Assembly: GCF_000238255.3 (NCBI RefSeq)
Contig: NZ_CP011040.1
Location: 1,054,001 to 1,118,000, forward strand
From: Pseudoalteromonas spongiae UST010723-006
GTDB lineage: Bacteria > Pseudomonadota > Gammaproteobacteria > Enterobacterales > Alteromonadaceae
Length of the DNA: 64,000 nucleotides
Direction of reading: 5' to 3'
The translations under genes and the position numbers were made by a program. Positions 42,249 to 51,595 of this stretch are shown here, piece after piece. The notes under the pieces were generated by a model that saw only the letters and a list, made by a program, of their open reading frames with translations, had not been told where the DNA came from and made no database searches. Numbering within the stretch: the first letter of the stretch is position 1; every line of letters begins with the position of its first letter.

Positions 42249-45068
42249 TTAAAACGATTTGCTGATATCAAAATAGAAATAACGGCCTCGGTTAGAATGC
42301 ACACTTGAAAAGTAACCAAAGCTTTCATCCGCAATCGGTGGCTTCTCGTCAGCAATATTGCGAACGCCAACACGTATACGCGTTTTCGATAACCACCCTG
42401 CGTCTTTAAAACGATAGTCGCCGTATAAGTTTATGGTCGTAAAACTATCTATTGGCAGAGGCTCACCATCTGATGTGGTAATGCTAGTATCGTAAAAATC
42501 ACTTACGTAGTTTGCAGTGGTACCGACTGACCACTGGTCGCGCTTAAAACGCATTGACGCATACGCGCGCCACTCAGGTCGGCCATTTTGCTGGATTAAA
42601 TCGCCAGCGCCCGTAATCACAATAGATTCTGGTACGGCTGGATCGCCAGCTTGCTGCGCCGCTAGCACTTGCGCTGTTATGTCATCAGGTTGTTGCTCAA
42701 AACGAATTAAGCGCGCTGCGTTCACCTTAAAATCAAAATTACCGAAGTCGGTTTTTAAATAATAAAAAACACTAAAATCAACGCCTTCAATTTCTCTTGG
42801 GCTTAAGTTGTCATATTGATTATTAACATGGATCACTTCATTGTCATCGCCGCGAATAACATTTGGGTTACTGCCACCTTGCGAGCGCAATAATGAATCA
42901 TACAGTAAATGCGTTTGACTGTTTAAAATACCCACCACACCATCTTGTTCGATATTCCACCAGTCGGCAGTCACAGTGATGTTATCAAATGGCATAAGTA
43001 CTAAACCAAACGATGTATTAGTATCGTCTTCAGGTTTTAAGTTTTTGTTACCACCGCGAATTTCTGTTATGCCATAAGAACTGTCGGTAATCGGGTCGTA
43101 GCGCGTATTTGAACGTGAAATTCCTTGCTCAACAACCTGTGGTAAGTTTGGCGCTCTAAACCCTTCGGCATAGGCGGCACGTACCTGTAACCAATCGCTT
43201 GGCATCCAACTCAATGCCACTTTAGGTTTGGTCACTGATCCCACATCAGAAAAGTTTTCATAACGCGCAGCAAGTTGAAGCTCTAAATTTTTGGCAAACG
43301 CTCTATCCATTAATAATGGTGCGACAAATTCAACATAGGCTGAAAACACATTGCGTGAACCATTTGAGTCTGGGGTATTGCTAGAGCCTAACACACCACT
43401 TTCAGACAACATTTCGCCGCTATTTTTATCAAAAAACGCTTTACTACCATCTAACAAGGGGTCACGATCATCTGAATAGGTTTCACGGCGGAATTCTACA
43501 CCACTGGCCATTCCCACTTCGCCATCGCCTAATTCAAATAGCGCAGCGTTTGAAACTTTAAAGTCCATAAGTGCCAGAGATGTTTTACTTTCTCGGTCGA
43601 TATTTACTAAAAACTGATCAATCACAGCTTGTGAATTAGGTGTTGCATCACCTGAGTTTAAGTTTGCTGGGTCTGCACCATTAAAAATGTTATATGCTGT
43701 CGCTGCATCTGTACTATTTACCGCATCAAAAAAGGCATTCGCATCAATACGGTTGTAAGTTTTATCATGGGTTTTCGCTTCGCTGTACAGTACCGCACTT
43801 TCCCAATCCCAATCCTGATAATAACCAGACAAACCTGTTAACACCCGAAAGCTTGTATCTTTAACCTGAATGTCTCGCAATCCTGTATCAACTGGACGGT
43901 AACGGCGCATTGTCACTGTTTCACCGAACGGGTTGTAATACGCATCAGGACTGATAGTAAAGCGTTGCGCGGTTAAATTGCCAGCTTGTTCACGCCAGCG
44001 CTGAGTTTCTGCATGGTAATAAATGGCTTCGCCAAATAATGTGATGTCGTTATCCAAGTCGTGATTTAAATAGCCGTAAAAGTTTGCACGTTGCACGTCA
44101 GAGGTCATGCTTTGCTCGAGTGCACGATCATAACGCATGTCGCGCGACAAACTGCCCTTATCAGCACATAAACCGTCGCCTAACTCAACAACACAGCCTG
44201 ACATTGTATTTGGTTGAATATGAAATGTTTTTAGCGTATCTGTTGAAAATTCACCCCAAGGTGATGAGGTTGAACGATTATCAAGTTGCGTATCGCCAAT
44301 ATATTCTTCAGGTAACCCTGCGTATTCTCTGCGGTCTTGCGAAGCCGCATAATCTCTGTCTGACGCGGGCATGCCTTTTCTGTCATATAGGCTTAAGCTC
44401 ATTGTTAGGTGGGTTTTGTCATCATTAAACGATAACCCTGTTGCACCAGAGATACTTGTTTGACTAAGCTCTGTACCTTGTGACGTACCGTGGTTTACAC
44501 TGATACGTGAGCCTTCATAATCATCTTTTAATACATAGTTCACAACACCCGCTACGGCATCTGAGCCATAAATTGCCGCAGCACCATCACGTAAAACTTC
44601 AACACGCTTTAAACCACTTACCGGTAAAGTGTTTGCATTAACCGTTGACACTGGAACAAAGTTTTCAGTTTGCGTGCCTGGGTGTAACACTAAACGACGA
44701 CCATTTAATAAGGTAAGTGTATTACCAGTACCTAAGCCACGTAAGTTAATTGACGATACATCGCCACGTGCATCGTTTACACCACCAATAGCACGTTCGT
44801 TATTAAACGCCATTTCACCGATTTGTGGAATTGAACGTAACAACTCTTCACCGGTTGCCGCCCCTGTTGCTGCGATATCGTCACTGCTCATTACTGTAAT
44901 CGGTAGGGTATCTGCCACTTGAGCACGTTTGATATTTGACCCAAGTACTTCGACACGTTCTATTTCAGTGTCTTTTGTCGTTTGCTCATTTGCGTTTGCT
45001 GTTATGCTGGTTATCACAGCCAGTGCCATTGCACTTAGCTGAAATCTGGTTTTGCCCGTGTTGTTCAT
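42249..45068 (-). CDS. TonB-dependent receptor of the D-amino-acid locus
   Basis: A 939-residue outer-membrane transporter. Signal peptide (1-26), a TonB-box-like region (EIERVEVLGSNIKR at about 33-46), plug (about 50-170; ATGEELLRSIPQIGEMAF, SINLRGLGTGNTLTLLNGRRLV, RVEVLRDGAAAIYGSDAVAGVVNYVLK) and a barrel ending FDISKSF with terminal Phe. This subtype is usually linked to peptide or polymer uptake and has no carboxypeptidase-like prefix. It leads an operon with a secreted carboxypeptidase and a D-aminoacylase, so the cargo is probably a D-residue-containing peptide. An ATAAC-N5-GTTAT palindrome lies 117 bp upstream. Confidence 0.9.
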   Translation of the reverse strand: MNNTGKTRFQLSAMALAVITSITANANEQTTKDTEIERVEVLGSNIKRAQVADTLPITVMSSDDIAATGAATGEELLRSIPQIGEMAFNNERAIGGVNDARGDVSSINLRGLGTGNTLTLLNGRRLVLHPGTQTENFVPVSTVNANTLPVSGLKRVEVLRDGAAAIYGSDAVAGVVNYVLKDDYEGSRISVNHGTSQGTELSQTSISGATGLSFNDDKTHLTMSLSLYDRKGMPASDRDYAASQDRREYAGLPEEYIGDTQLDNRSTSSPWGEFSTDTLKTFHIQPNTMSGCVVELGDGLCADKGSLSRDMRYDRALEQSMTSDVQRANFYGYLNHDLDNDITLFGEAIYYHAETQRWREQAGNLTAQRFTISPDAYYNPFGETVTMRRYRPVDTGLRDIQVKDTSFRVLTGLSGYYQDWDWESAVLYSEAKTHDKTYNRIDANAFFDAVNSTDAATAYNIFNGADPANLNSGDATPNSQAVIDQFLVNIDRESKTSLALMDFKVSNAALFELGDGEVGMASGVEFRRETYSDDRDPLLDGSKAFFDKNSGEMLSESGVLGSSNTPDSNGSRNVFSAYVEFVAPLLMDRAFAKNLELQLAARYENFSDVGSVTKPKVALSWMPSDWLQVRAAYAEGFRAPNLPQVVEQGISRSNTRYDPITDSSYGITEIRGGNKNLKPEDDTNTSFGLVLMPFDNITVTADWWNIEQDGVVGILNSQTHLLYDSLLRSQGGSNPNVIRGDDNEVIHVNNQYDNLSPREIEGVDFSVFYYLKTDFGNFDFKVNAARLIRFEQQPDDITAQVLAAQQAGDPAVPESIVITGAGDLIQQNGRPEWRAYASMRFKRDQWSVGTTANYVSDFYDTSITTSDGEPLPIDSFTTINLYGDYRFKDAGWLSKTRIRVGVRNIADEKPPIADESFGYFSSVHSNRGRYFYFDISKSF

Positions 45069-45184
45069 AATGAATTACCATTTATTGTTATAGTGACGCT
45101 ACCAAACAGGGTTAGCTGTTCATTTCTGAATAACAAAAGTTACAGATGGGCTTCAAAATAACAACTTATAGTTTTTTACCACCC

Positions 45185-45201
45185 CATAACCTAAAGTTAT
45201 G
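45185..45201. promoter_or_regulatory. Candidate DgcR-type operator, site A
   Basis: CATAAC-CTAAA-GTTATG, a 6+5+6 perfect inverted repeat in the 336-bp region between the divergent TonB receptor and LysR genes. It matches the palindromes before dgcN (46302) and before the CapA-family gene (55569). T-N11-A spacing is present, as expected for LysR regulators. Nothing else was recognised in 45069-45404. Confidence 0.65.
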
Positions 45202-45404
45202 CATAGCGATTATTTCGTCACTACCAGGGAGGATTTCACCTTTGTTAATATGACGTTACATCTTTCTCACAGAAACTCGTTTTATTGCATAAAATAATAT
45301 ACAAATATAATAAATCGATAAGTTGAGCAGACTTTTGGTTTACAACGAGTCCAATTTAGCGACTTGCTAAGCATTAAATTCAGCATTACAAGAACGAGAG
45401 CACT

Positions 45405-46280
45405 ATGCGATTAAGACACATTGAAGTATTTCACGCCATATACACAACTGGTTCAATCACCAATGCGGCGCAGTTTCTTCATGTTTCTCAACCATCAGTG
45501 AGTAAGGTGTTGGCTCATGCCGAACAACAATTGGGTTTTGCACTATTTGAACGGGTAAAAGGACGCCTGATCCCCACTTCGCAAGCAGAAGCCTTGTTTA
45601 GCGAAGTTGACAAGGTATACAAGCAGATCCGCGGGGTTAGAAATACCGCAGAAAATATCAAGAAAAGCAGCTCTGGGCACATTAATATTGGCTTTACTCC
45701 AGCGCTTGGTTTTGATCTTATTCCTCTTGTAATTAGCGAATTTAAAAAGCGCTACCCAGGAGTACATATAAACTTGCAAACATTGCATAACGAAGATGTA
45801 CAACAAGCTTTGATGGAACATAAACTCGATTTAGCAATTATGTTTTCTCCTCCACCGATAGCTAACATCAGCGCAATTCCACTTTGTAAAAGCGAGATGG
45901 TAATGGTTGCACCCAAGCCAATTTTACCGTCGCAGCAAACTGATATCGAAACCAGTGAGCTGGCAAAGCATGAACTAATCGGCATTTGGGATAGCGGCCC
46001 GCTCGGTGACTTATTATGGAATCGCTTATCCGAAAATGAAGTCAGTGTGTCAAGTTCGATTCAAGTACAAACCTATTTCATTGCGTCGCGTTTAGTGGCG
46101 CAAAATATTGGCGTATGTGTGGTAGATGAATTTACTGCGCGAGGTAATTTAACAAATGATACCGACTACGCAGGATTCAAACCTAAGCTGGAATTTGATG
46201 TACAAGCGCTTCATTTAAGTGATAAACCTTTATCGGTTAACTGCCAGGCATTTATCGATATTTTAATGAAACAGGTTTAG
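45405..46280 (+). CDS. LysR-family regulator of the D-glutamate locus (DgcR-like)
   Basis: A 291-residue LysR regulator: winged HTH (about 1-60; MRLRHIEVFHAIYTTGSITNAAQFL, VSQPSVSKVLAHAEQQLGFALFERVKGR) and a substrate-binding domain (about 88-288; GHINIGFTPALGFDLIP). It sits between a D-peptide uptake operon (divergent) and dgcN-dgcA (123 bp downstream, same strand). I recall a LysR-type regulator named DgcR for dgc genes of marine Alteromonadales; position and type fit, but identity is not verified here. Predicted sites are ATAAC-N5-GTTAT at 45186, 46305 and 55569. The inducer is probably D-glutamate or its N-acetyl form. Confidence 0.85.
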   Translation: MRLRHIEVFHAIYTTGSITNAAQFLHVSQPSVSKVLAHAEQQLGFALFERVKGRLIPTSQAEALFSEVDKVYKQIRGVRNTAENIKKSSSGHINIGFTPALGFDLIPLVISEFKKRYPGVHINLQTLHNEDVQQALMEHKLDLAIMFSPPPIANISAIPLCKSEMVMVAPKPILPSQQTDIETSELAKHELIGIWDSGPLGDLLWNRLSENEVSVSSSIQVQTYFIASRLVAQNIGVCVVDEFTARGNLTNDTDYAGFKPKLEFDVQALHLSDKPLSVNCQAFIDILMKQV

Positions 46281-46301
46281 TTAACACATTCAAAAATAAC
46301 A

Positions 46302-46322
46302 CCTATAACCTTTAGTTATAGG
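46302..46322. promoter_or_regulatory. Candidate DgcR-type operator, site B, upstream of dgcN
   Basis: CCTATAAC-CTTTA-GTTATAGG, a perfect 8+5+8 inverted repeat ending 81 bp before the dgcN start. It is the longest and cleanest of the three sites. Confidence 0.75.
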
Positions 46323-46403
46323 CCTAAAAAGGCTTGGAAATAGGCAAGATTTGTACATTCACTTAGTGTAGAGGTATCAACATTAAGAACAACGAGACCC
46401 ACT

Positions 46404-47396
46404 ATGCTACAAGCCCCTTATTTAGTTTTCCTTGGCGATGCCACCGATCCACTTTCCATCAAAATGGCCAAAGGCGTAGCCACATGGAAGCCAGAGTTAT
46501 GCGTTGGTCAATATCGTTTAGATGGCTGTTCTGAAAGTGCTAACTTACCCGATATGAGCATTGCCGAAGCTGCTGAAAAAGGAGCGAAAACCTTTGTACT
46601 AGGGTTTGCCAATTCTGGCGGTAAAATTGATGAAAGCTGGCTGCCCTATATAAAAGAAGCAATTAAAAATGGCATGGATATCGTCAGCGGCCTTCACGAT
46701 AAGCTCACTGATTTTCAGGAGCTTGTAGCGCTAAGTTCCCAACATCACTGCAAATTAATCGACATTCGCCACCCAACTGAAAAGTTCGCCACCGGTACTG
46801 GCTATAAACGCGGCGGTAAACGCCTATTGACCGTTGGTACTGACTGTTCGGTTGGCAAAATGTATACTTCGTTAGCCCTTGAGAGTGCAATGCGTGAAAA
46901 CGGCATAAATGTGGATTTTCGCGCAACAGGTCAATGCGGCGTACTAATTGAGGGCAAAGGCCTTGCAATTGACTGTGTAGTGGCAGATTTTATTAGCGGT
47001 GCAGCGGAAACATTATCACCCAATAATACTGCTGATCACTGGGATATAATCGAAGGCCAAGGTTCGTTATCGCATCCCGCCTTTGCAGGTGTCAGCCTTG
47101 GATTATTGCACGGTTCACAACCGGATGCCCTGGTTATTTGTCATGCGCTTGGACGCAGTTCAATGCGCGGGCTAACAGATCGCCCTTTACCTACCTTAAA
47201 GCACACAATCGAACTTAATCTTGCGGCGGCCAGTATCACTAATCCAGCGGTTAAAGTTGCTGGTATTACAATTAATACATCCTCGGTAAGTGAACAACAA
47301 GCCAATGAAATCTGCCGTAATTTAAGTCAAGAGCTGGGACTTCCCGTGGTTGATCCATTACGTCATGGCGTACAATCAATTGTGGACAATCTATAA
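46404..47396 (+). CDS. dgcN: D-glutamate N-acetyltransferase (DUF1611)
   Basis: A 330-residue DUF1611 protein. An N-terminal Rossmann-like domain (YLVFLGDATDPLSIKMAKGV) is followed by a P-loop-like domain with LTVGTDCSVGKMYTSLAL and FRATGQCGVLIEG, both strongly conserved in the family. In marine Proteobacteria DgcN acetylates D-glutamate to N-acetyl-D-glutamate, which DgcA then racemises. The stop of this gene overlaps the dgcA start by one base (TAATG), and the pairing with a muconate-lactonizing-type racemase is diagnostic of the pathway. Cytoplasmic. A palindromic site upstream suggests control by the adjacent LysR protein. Confidence 0.9.
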   Translation: MLQAPYLVFLGDATDPLSIKMAKGVATWKPELCVGQYRLDGCSESANLPDMSIAEAAEKGAKTFVLGFANSGGKIDESWLPYIKEAIKNGMDIVSGLHDKLTDFQELVALSSQHHCKLIDIRHPTEKFATGTGYKRGGKRLLTVGTDCSVGKMYTSLALESAMRENGINVDFRATGQCGVLIEGKGLAIDCVVADFISGAAETLSPNNTADHWDIIEGQGSLSHPAFAGVSLGLLHGSQPDALVICHALGRSSMRGLTDRPLPTLKHTIELNLAAASITNPAVKVAGITINTSSVSEQQANEICRNLSQELGLPVVDPLRHGVQSIVDNL

Positions 47397-48412
47397 TGGC
47401 AATTTCGATATCATTACATCAACAATCTTGGCCCTTAGCACAGCCGTTTCGTATTTCACGCGGGGTTAAAAGCCATGCACAAACGATTGTTGTGACTATT
47501 TCAGACGGCGAATTTCAAGGCTTTGGCGAAGCAGTGCCCTATGCCCGCTATGGTGAAACCTGTGCATCAGTAGCTGCACAAATCGAAGCGCTGGGCTGTG
47601 AATTTTCATCAGACGCTGCGCTTCAGCACGCAATCAGTGAGTTAAAAGCAGGCGCCGCTCGTAACGCGCTTGATTGCGCACTTTGGGACTTTAACGCGAA
47701 GTCACAATCGCAAAGTGTTAGCAAAATGCTGAAAATACCATTACACCCCTTAACGACAGCTCAAACAATTAGTTTAGACAGTACACAAAATATGGCTATT
47801 GCGGCAAAAGCATTAGCCAATGCACCGCTCATTAAGGTCAAACTTGATGCCGATTCGGTGCTAGATAAAATGAAAGCAATTCACGTAGCAGCGCCACACA
47901 GCAAATTTATTGTTGATGCGAATGAAGCATGGAATTTCGATTTATTAAAAGCTGTACTGCCTACGCTGAAACAGTACAATGTTGCATTGATAGAACAACC
48001 CCTGCCAGCCGGTAATGATCAGGCGCTCACTCAGTTAACGCCGTGCGTTCCAATCTGTGCCGACGAATCATGCCATACACGACACCAATTAGCAGAGCTT
48101 AAAAACCGCTATCAGGCAATCAATATTAAGCTTGATAAAACTGGCGGTCTAACCGAGGCACTAGCTTTATTAAACGAAGCAAAACAACACGGTTTTATTA
48201 TTATGACCGGCTGCATGGTAGCGAGTTCGTTAGCGATGGCACCCGCCTTTCTAATTGCGCAGCACGCTGATTTTGTTGATTTAGACGGGCCTTTGCTCCT
48301 TAGCAGCGATATTGCATGTGGCTTTGAGTTTCATGGTACACAAATGTCTCAACCCACCCCCTTTATTTGGGGGGAAGCAAAAGCACACTCAAGCAAAATA
48401 ACGGGACTTTAG
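47396..48412 (+). CDS. dgcA: N-acetyl-D-glutamate racemase (dipeptide-epimerase family)
   Basis: A 338-residue enolase-superfamily enzyme of the muconate-lactonizing/dipeptide epimerase subgroup. The KxK catalytic pair is in LIKVKLDAD, the metal ligands are Asp in VDANEAW, Glu in LIEQPLP and Asp in CADESC, and the opposing catalytic Lys is in INIKLDKTGG. By itself this could be an L-Ala-D/L-Glu epimerase, but coupling to dgcN makes N-acetyl-D-glutamate racemase the better call; the product N-acetyl-L-glutamate can be deacetylated to L-glutamate. Cytoplasmic. The next gene starts one base after its stop, suggesting translational coupling. Confidence 0.88.
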   Translation: MAISISLHQQSWPLAQPFRISRGVKSHAQTIVVTISDGEFQGFGEAVPYARYGETCASVAAQIEALGCEFSSDAALQHAISELKAGAARNALDCALWDFNAKSQSQSVSKMLKIPLHPLTTAQTISLDSTQNMAIAAKALANAPLIKVKLDADSVLDKMKAIHVAAPHSKFIVDANEAWNFDLLKAVLPTLKQYNVALIEQPLPAGNDQALTQLTPCVPICADESCHTRHQLAELKNRYQAINIKLDKTGGLTEALALLNEAKQHGFIIMTGCMVASSLAMAPAFLIAQHADFVDLDGPLLLSSDIACGFEFHGTQMSQPTPFIWGEAKAHSSKITGL

Positions 48413-48413
48413 T

Positions 48414-49367
48414 ATGAGCAAGCGTGACTTTTATACGACATTTGCCCAAGCCAAGCACGCAGCACACACTTTTAACTTTACCAGTGCTATCGACTATCGC
48501 TATCGGCGTTGCCAATGTGATAGTCGTTTACATTCTAATCCGCAGTCCTATTACAAAAATGAGTGGCAAGGCTGGCATGATTTTTTAAACACAGCCCCTG
48601 CCACAGAAAGACTTTACAAAGATTACTCCAGTGCAAAACGCGTTGCTGCAAACGCAAATTTTAAAAATGCCCGTGCATATAAGCTATTTTGTAAAACAGT
48701 TGACGAACGCCTGCCCAAAGTGCCCGAACAGTTTTACGCAGAGCAATGGCAAGGTTGGTCGCACTTTCTCGGCATTAAAAGAAAGACCTATTACCAAGAC
48801 TACAAAGAAGCCCAGCAAGCTGCAAAAGCGCTCGGTATTTCGAGTTCGCTTGCTTATTTTGCAACGCGTAAAGAACATGACGAAAAGCTGCCTCCTAACC
48901 CAATTAAACATTATTTGAATGACTGGGTATCTTGGTATGACTTTTTAGGCACTAAACGTGAAGACAATAAGCTTTACAACGAATACAACACCGCCAAATC
49001 GGTTGCGAAACAATTTAAGTTTACCTCAGCCAGTGATTATCAAAAACGCGCGAAACGTTGTGACATTCGCCTACCCTGTAAACCGCGTGAAAAGTACAAA
49101 GAAGACTGGATTAGTTGGGGTGATTTCTTAGGATTATGCGATTGTAGCCAACACACACTACCTTCGTTTTCAACACTTAAAACTATGGTGCGCGAACAGC
49201 AATTTCGCAGTATTAATGACTATGTTACCAAGCGCCATTTCATTGCAGACAACCTGCCGATTTTACCTAACGAGGTCTATGATGAGTGGCAAGGTTGGCG
49301 AGATTTTTTAGGTGCGAGTTACCGCACCAATCAGTGTTTTCCTACGCTGACTCATTATATGCGCTAG
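48414..49367 (+). CDS. Five-repeat WxGWxxFLG protein (phage-integrase repeat-like)
   Basis: A 317-residue basic, soluble protein made of five tandem units of about 60 residues. Each runs YxxAKxxA...F.SA.DY, then D.RLP.NP...Y, and closes with a W.GW.DFLG signature (EWQGWHDFLN, EQWQGWSHFLG, DWVSWYDFLG, DWISWGDFLG, EWQGWRDFLG). This resembles the 'phage-integrase repeat unit' found N-terminal to some marine integrases, but no catalytic domain is present. The gene starts one base after dgcA, so it appears to be the third gene of the dgc operon. Function unknown; the charge and the repeats suggest nucleic-acid binding. Its end overlaps the convergent DUF2145 gene by four bases. Confidence 0.8.
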   Translation: MSKRDFYTTFAQAKHAAHTFNFTSAIDYRYRRCQCDSRLHSNPQSYYKNEWQGWHDFLNTAPATERLYKDYSSAKRVAANANFKNARAYKLFCKTVDERLPKVPEQFYAEQWQGWSHFLGIKRKTYYQDYKEAQQAAKALGISSSLAYFATRKEHDEKLPPNPIKHYLNDWVSWYDFLGTKREDNKLYNEYNTAKSVAKQFKFTSASDYQKRAKRCDIRLPCKPREKYKEDWISWGDFLGLCDCSQHTLPSFSTLKTMVREQQFRSINDYVTKRHFIADNLPILPNEVYDEWQGWRDFLGASYRTNQCFPTLTHYMR

Positions 49368-50170
49368 TTAGACGCAAGTAACTGACGAGCGGGTTGATTG
49401 TAACTAAGCGTTATGACATTTGATGCCAAATCATACGATGACAGGTATTTCGCTATACTCGTAAACGTGGTGGTATAAATTTTCGTACCATGATCATCGG
49501 TCGACACGCCATCCATAAATAAGTTTCCCATTGCCAATTTTGCACGGTTTACTCTAATACGCTGCGGCTTAAAATACGCTTTGGTGTTCGCTTTTAATTG
49601 CTGTGTATCTGTAGTTTGATAAATCGCTGAGTTAATTAGATCTAATAAATGCTCGTTGCAATTTTGATATTTTGTTGAGTAAGGGTTTGATATAAGTGAG
49701 TAATTGCTATTGTGCAGAGTAATATTATTACCGTTAACAACGGCTTCAATTAGTCGAGATTGTAGGTCGCTGTCAGGAATAATAATACCCGCAGTAAGCT
49801 CTGGCACACCCCAAAAAAAATCCACAGGATAATCTGTCACTAAACTGCTTTTGTCTTTATCTTTTGGCTCTTGATACAAGTTATAAATAGCATACCCTTT
49901 TGCTGTGTCGCCGTTATCAAGGGCAATTTCAGAATAAATCGCTAATGCCGAATGGGTAAAATTAACTCCTTTTGGTAAATCTTTTTTCGCTTGCCCTATG
50001 CGCGCAATAATAAATGCACGCGCACCTTTTTTAGCTGCATAGTGCTCAACTTGTTTAGCAAACGCGGTTACATCCTCAACCGGAAACGTTTGCTTTTGTT
50101 GTTGCTGGCTGCCTGCAATGGCAGCCTTCGATAACAACAAGCAACTAATTAATGCATATGTCCATTTCAT
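49364..50170 (-). CDS. DUF2145 family secreted protein
   Basis: A 268-residue protein with a signal peptide (1-19, ending AAIA). The pattern ARAFIIARIGQAKKDLPKGVNFTHSALAIYSE and the later NCNEHLLDLINSAIY fit DUF2145, a family whose Cys-His arrangement suggests a papain/NlpC-like fold. Here the early 'RIGQ...FTHSA' His and the Cys of YQNCNEHLLD are kept. The biochemical role is not known. It is followed on the same strand by nothing else; the small secreted protein encoded at 50263 lies 92 bp upstream, and the two may form one transcript. Confidence 0.75.
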   Translation of the reverse strand: MKWTYALISCLLLSKAAIAGSQQQQKQTFPVEDVTAFAKQVEHYAAKKGARAFIIARIGQAKKDLPKGVNFTHSALAIYSEIALDNGDTAKGYAIYNLYQEPKDKDKSSLVTDYPVDFFWGVPELTAGIIIPDSDLQSRLIEAVVNGNNITLHNSNYSLISNPYSTKYQNCNEHLLDLINSAIYQTTDTQQLKANTKAYFKPQRIRVNRAKLAMGNLFMDGVSTDDHGTKIYTTTFTSIAKYLSSYDLASNVITLSYNQPARQLLASN

Positions 50171-50262
50171 AATGTTTCTCCCTTAATGCTATTTAACCCG
50201 GAAATAAGTAACAGGAGCTGCTAGAAACTCATTTGTTATCCCGAATTAAGATTATTACTTAA

Positions 50263-50604
50263 TTACTGCTTGCACTTTTTCTTCATTGCATGTGCAGGTG
50301 AACGGTCTACTGTGATAGTCACCTCGGTAATTTCAAGCGGTGCATCCGGTTTTTTGCTAAGTGATTTTGCAGTGCGTATTGCTTTATCGCCCGCAGCCAT
50401 ACTCACCATGCCAACACTGCCAGCGGCAATTAAAGGTACCGCGACTACACCGCTAGCAACTTGTGCTGAGCCTTTTGCTGAATGGACCGTTGCTAGCGAT
50501 GAATGCTTGCTCGCCTCACTAAAATTATCTGATGCTGCATTTGCGTGATACGGCATTGCTGCGAAAAGTACTGAACTGATTACAATTGATTTAATAAACT
50601 TCAT
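50263..50604 (-). CDS. Small secreted protein of unknown function
   Basis: A 113-residue protein with a signal peptide (1-23, ending NANA). The mature part has a hydrophobic glycine/alanine-rich stretch (ASGVVAVPLIAAGSVGMVSMAAG, about 51-73) that could insert in a membrane, then a basic tail KKKCKQ with one Cys. I do not recognise a family with certainty. It is transcribed ahead of the DUF2145 gene with a 92-bp gap, and a good RBS (AGAGGAA) supports the start. It diverges from the HTH regulator gene. Confidence 0.75.
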   Translation of the reverse strand: MKFIKSIVISSVLFAAMPYHANAASDNFSEASKHSSLATVHSAKGSAQVASGVVAVPLIAAGSVGMVSMAAGDKAIRTAKSLSKKPDAPLEITEVTITVDRSPAHAMKKKCKQ

Positions 50605-50733
50605 GTTAATTCCTCTTGGGTGGTTCCGTTTACGTTTTTTAAATTAGGAGAAAGAATTATCTATGTAAACCAAAATGGTTGAAGTATGAAATTTAAAGAC
50701 TTAAAGTATCAAAAAATAATACCAAGGATGATT

Positions 50734-51474
50734 ATGAGCCAAATTAAAAGCGTCACCTTAACGCTTAAACAATTGCTAAAACAACATAAACTTACCTACC
50801 GCGATGTTGCAGCGCATCTAGATTTAAGTGAAGCAAATGTAAAGCGTGTTTTTGCTAGTAATAACTTTTCGCTAACGCGGCTTGAACAAATTTGCCAACT
50901 GCTCAATATTAGCCTTACTGATTTGTTTTCATTAACTGAGAAACAACAAAGCCAATTATCACAATTAAACTTAGAGCAAGAACAACAGCTGGTTGATGAC
51001 CCTAAACTGTTACTTGTTGCGGTATGTATTCGCGATGGCTGGCAATTTGATGAAATTATTGACCAATACGATATAGATCAATTCGAAGCGATCCGTTTGA
51101 TGGCTAAGTTAGACAAACTCAAAATTATTCAGCTATTGCCCAATAATCATTATAAATCGCTTATCGCACAAGATTTTCGTTGGCAAAAAAATGGACCATT
51201 AGAGCGCTTTATGGAAAACGAAGTCATGACTAAGTTTATGGCTAACAAATTCGATAACATTGATGCATCTCGCTTTTATTTACGTGGCCGTTATTCACAA
51301 ACTTCCATCGATTACATTAAGAAGAAACTAGAGCAGCTGACTAAAGAAGCCGCACAACTCAATATTGAAGATGCCGATCTTGCCCTTGATAAACGCAAAC
51401 ACATGGGCATATTGTTTGCGATGCGCCCATGGGAACCATCGTTATTTGAACAGTTTAGACGCGTAAAAAGTTGA
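50734..51474 (+). CDS. XRE-type HTH transcriptional regulator
   Basis: A 246-residue protein. The ATG at 50734 is chosen because AAGGA lies 5 bases before it; an in-frame ATG at 50686 would add 16 residues without an RBS. Residues 5-65 form a Cro/CI-type HTH (LKQLLKQHKLTYRDVAAHLDLSEANVKRVFASNNFSLTRLEQICQLLNIS). The rest (80-246) is a helical domain with no recognised ligand site. Such regulators are widespread in marine gammaproteobacteria and of unknown target. It diverges from the DUF2145-linked pair, which it may control. Confidence 0.85.
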   Translation: MSQIKSVTLTLKQLLKQHKLTYRDVAAHLDLSEANVKRVFASNNFSLTRLEQICQLLNISLTDLFSLTEKQQSQLSQLNLEQEQQLVDDPKLLLVAVCIRDGWQFDEIIDQYDIDQFEAIRLMAKLDKLKIIQLLPNNHYKSLIAQDFRWQKNGPLERFMENEVMTKFMANKFDNIDASRFYLRGRYSQTSIDYIKKKLEQLTKEAAQLNIEDADLALDKRKHMGILFAMRPWEPSLFEQFRRVKS

Positions 51475-51595
51475 TTTGGTAGCATAAATTAATACCAAAA
51501 AGCGTAAAATAAGCAACTTTAAAATATAAAGTTTACTTATACGTAATTATCCCGATACTTGTGTGTAACTTAATTGACAAGCATGGAAAAATAAT

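Noticed and set aside
47396..48412. L-Ala-D/L-Glu epimerase for the enolase-superfamily gene
   Set aside because: Sequence alone allows it, but the one-base overlap with the DUF1611 gene dgcN points to N-acetyl-D-glutamate racemase.
48414..49367. Integrase or prophage marker
   Set aside because: The repeats resemble an integrase-associated unit, but there is no tyrosine-recombinase catalytic domain, no att-like repeats and no phage genes nearby.
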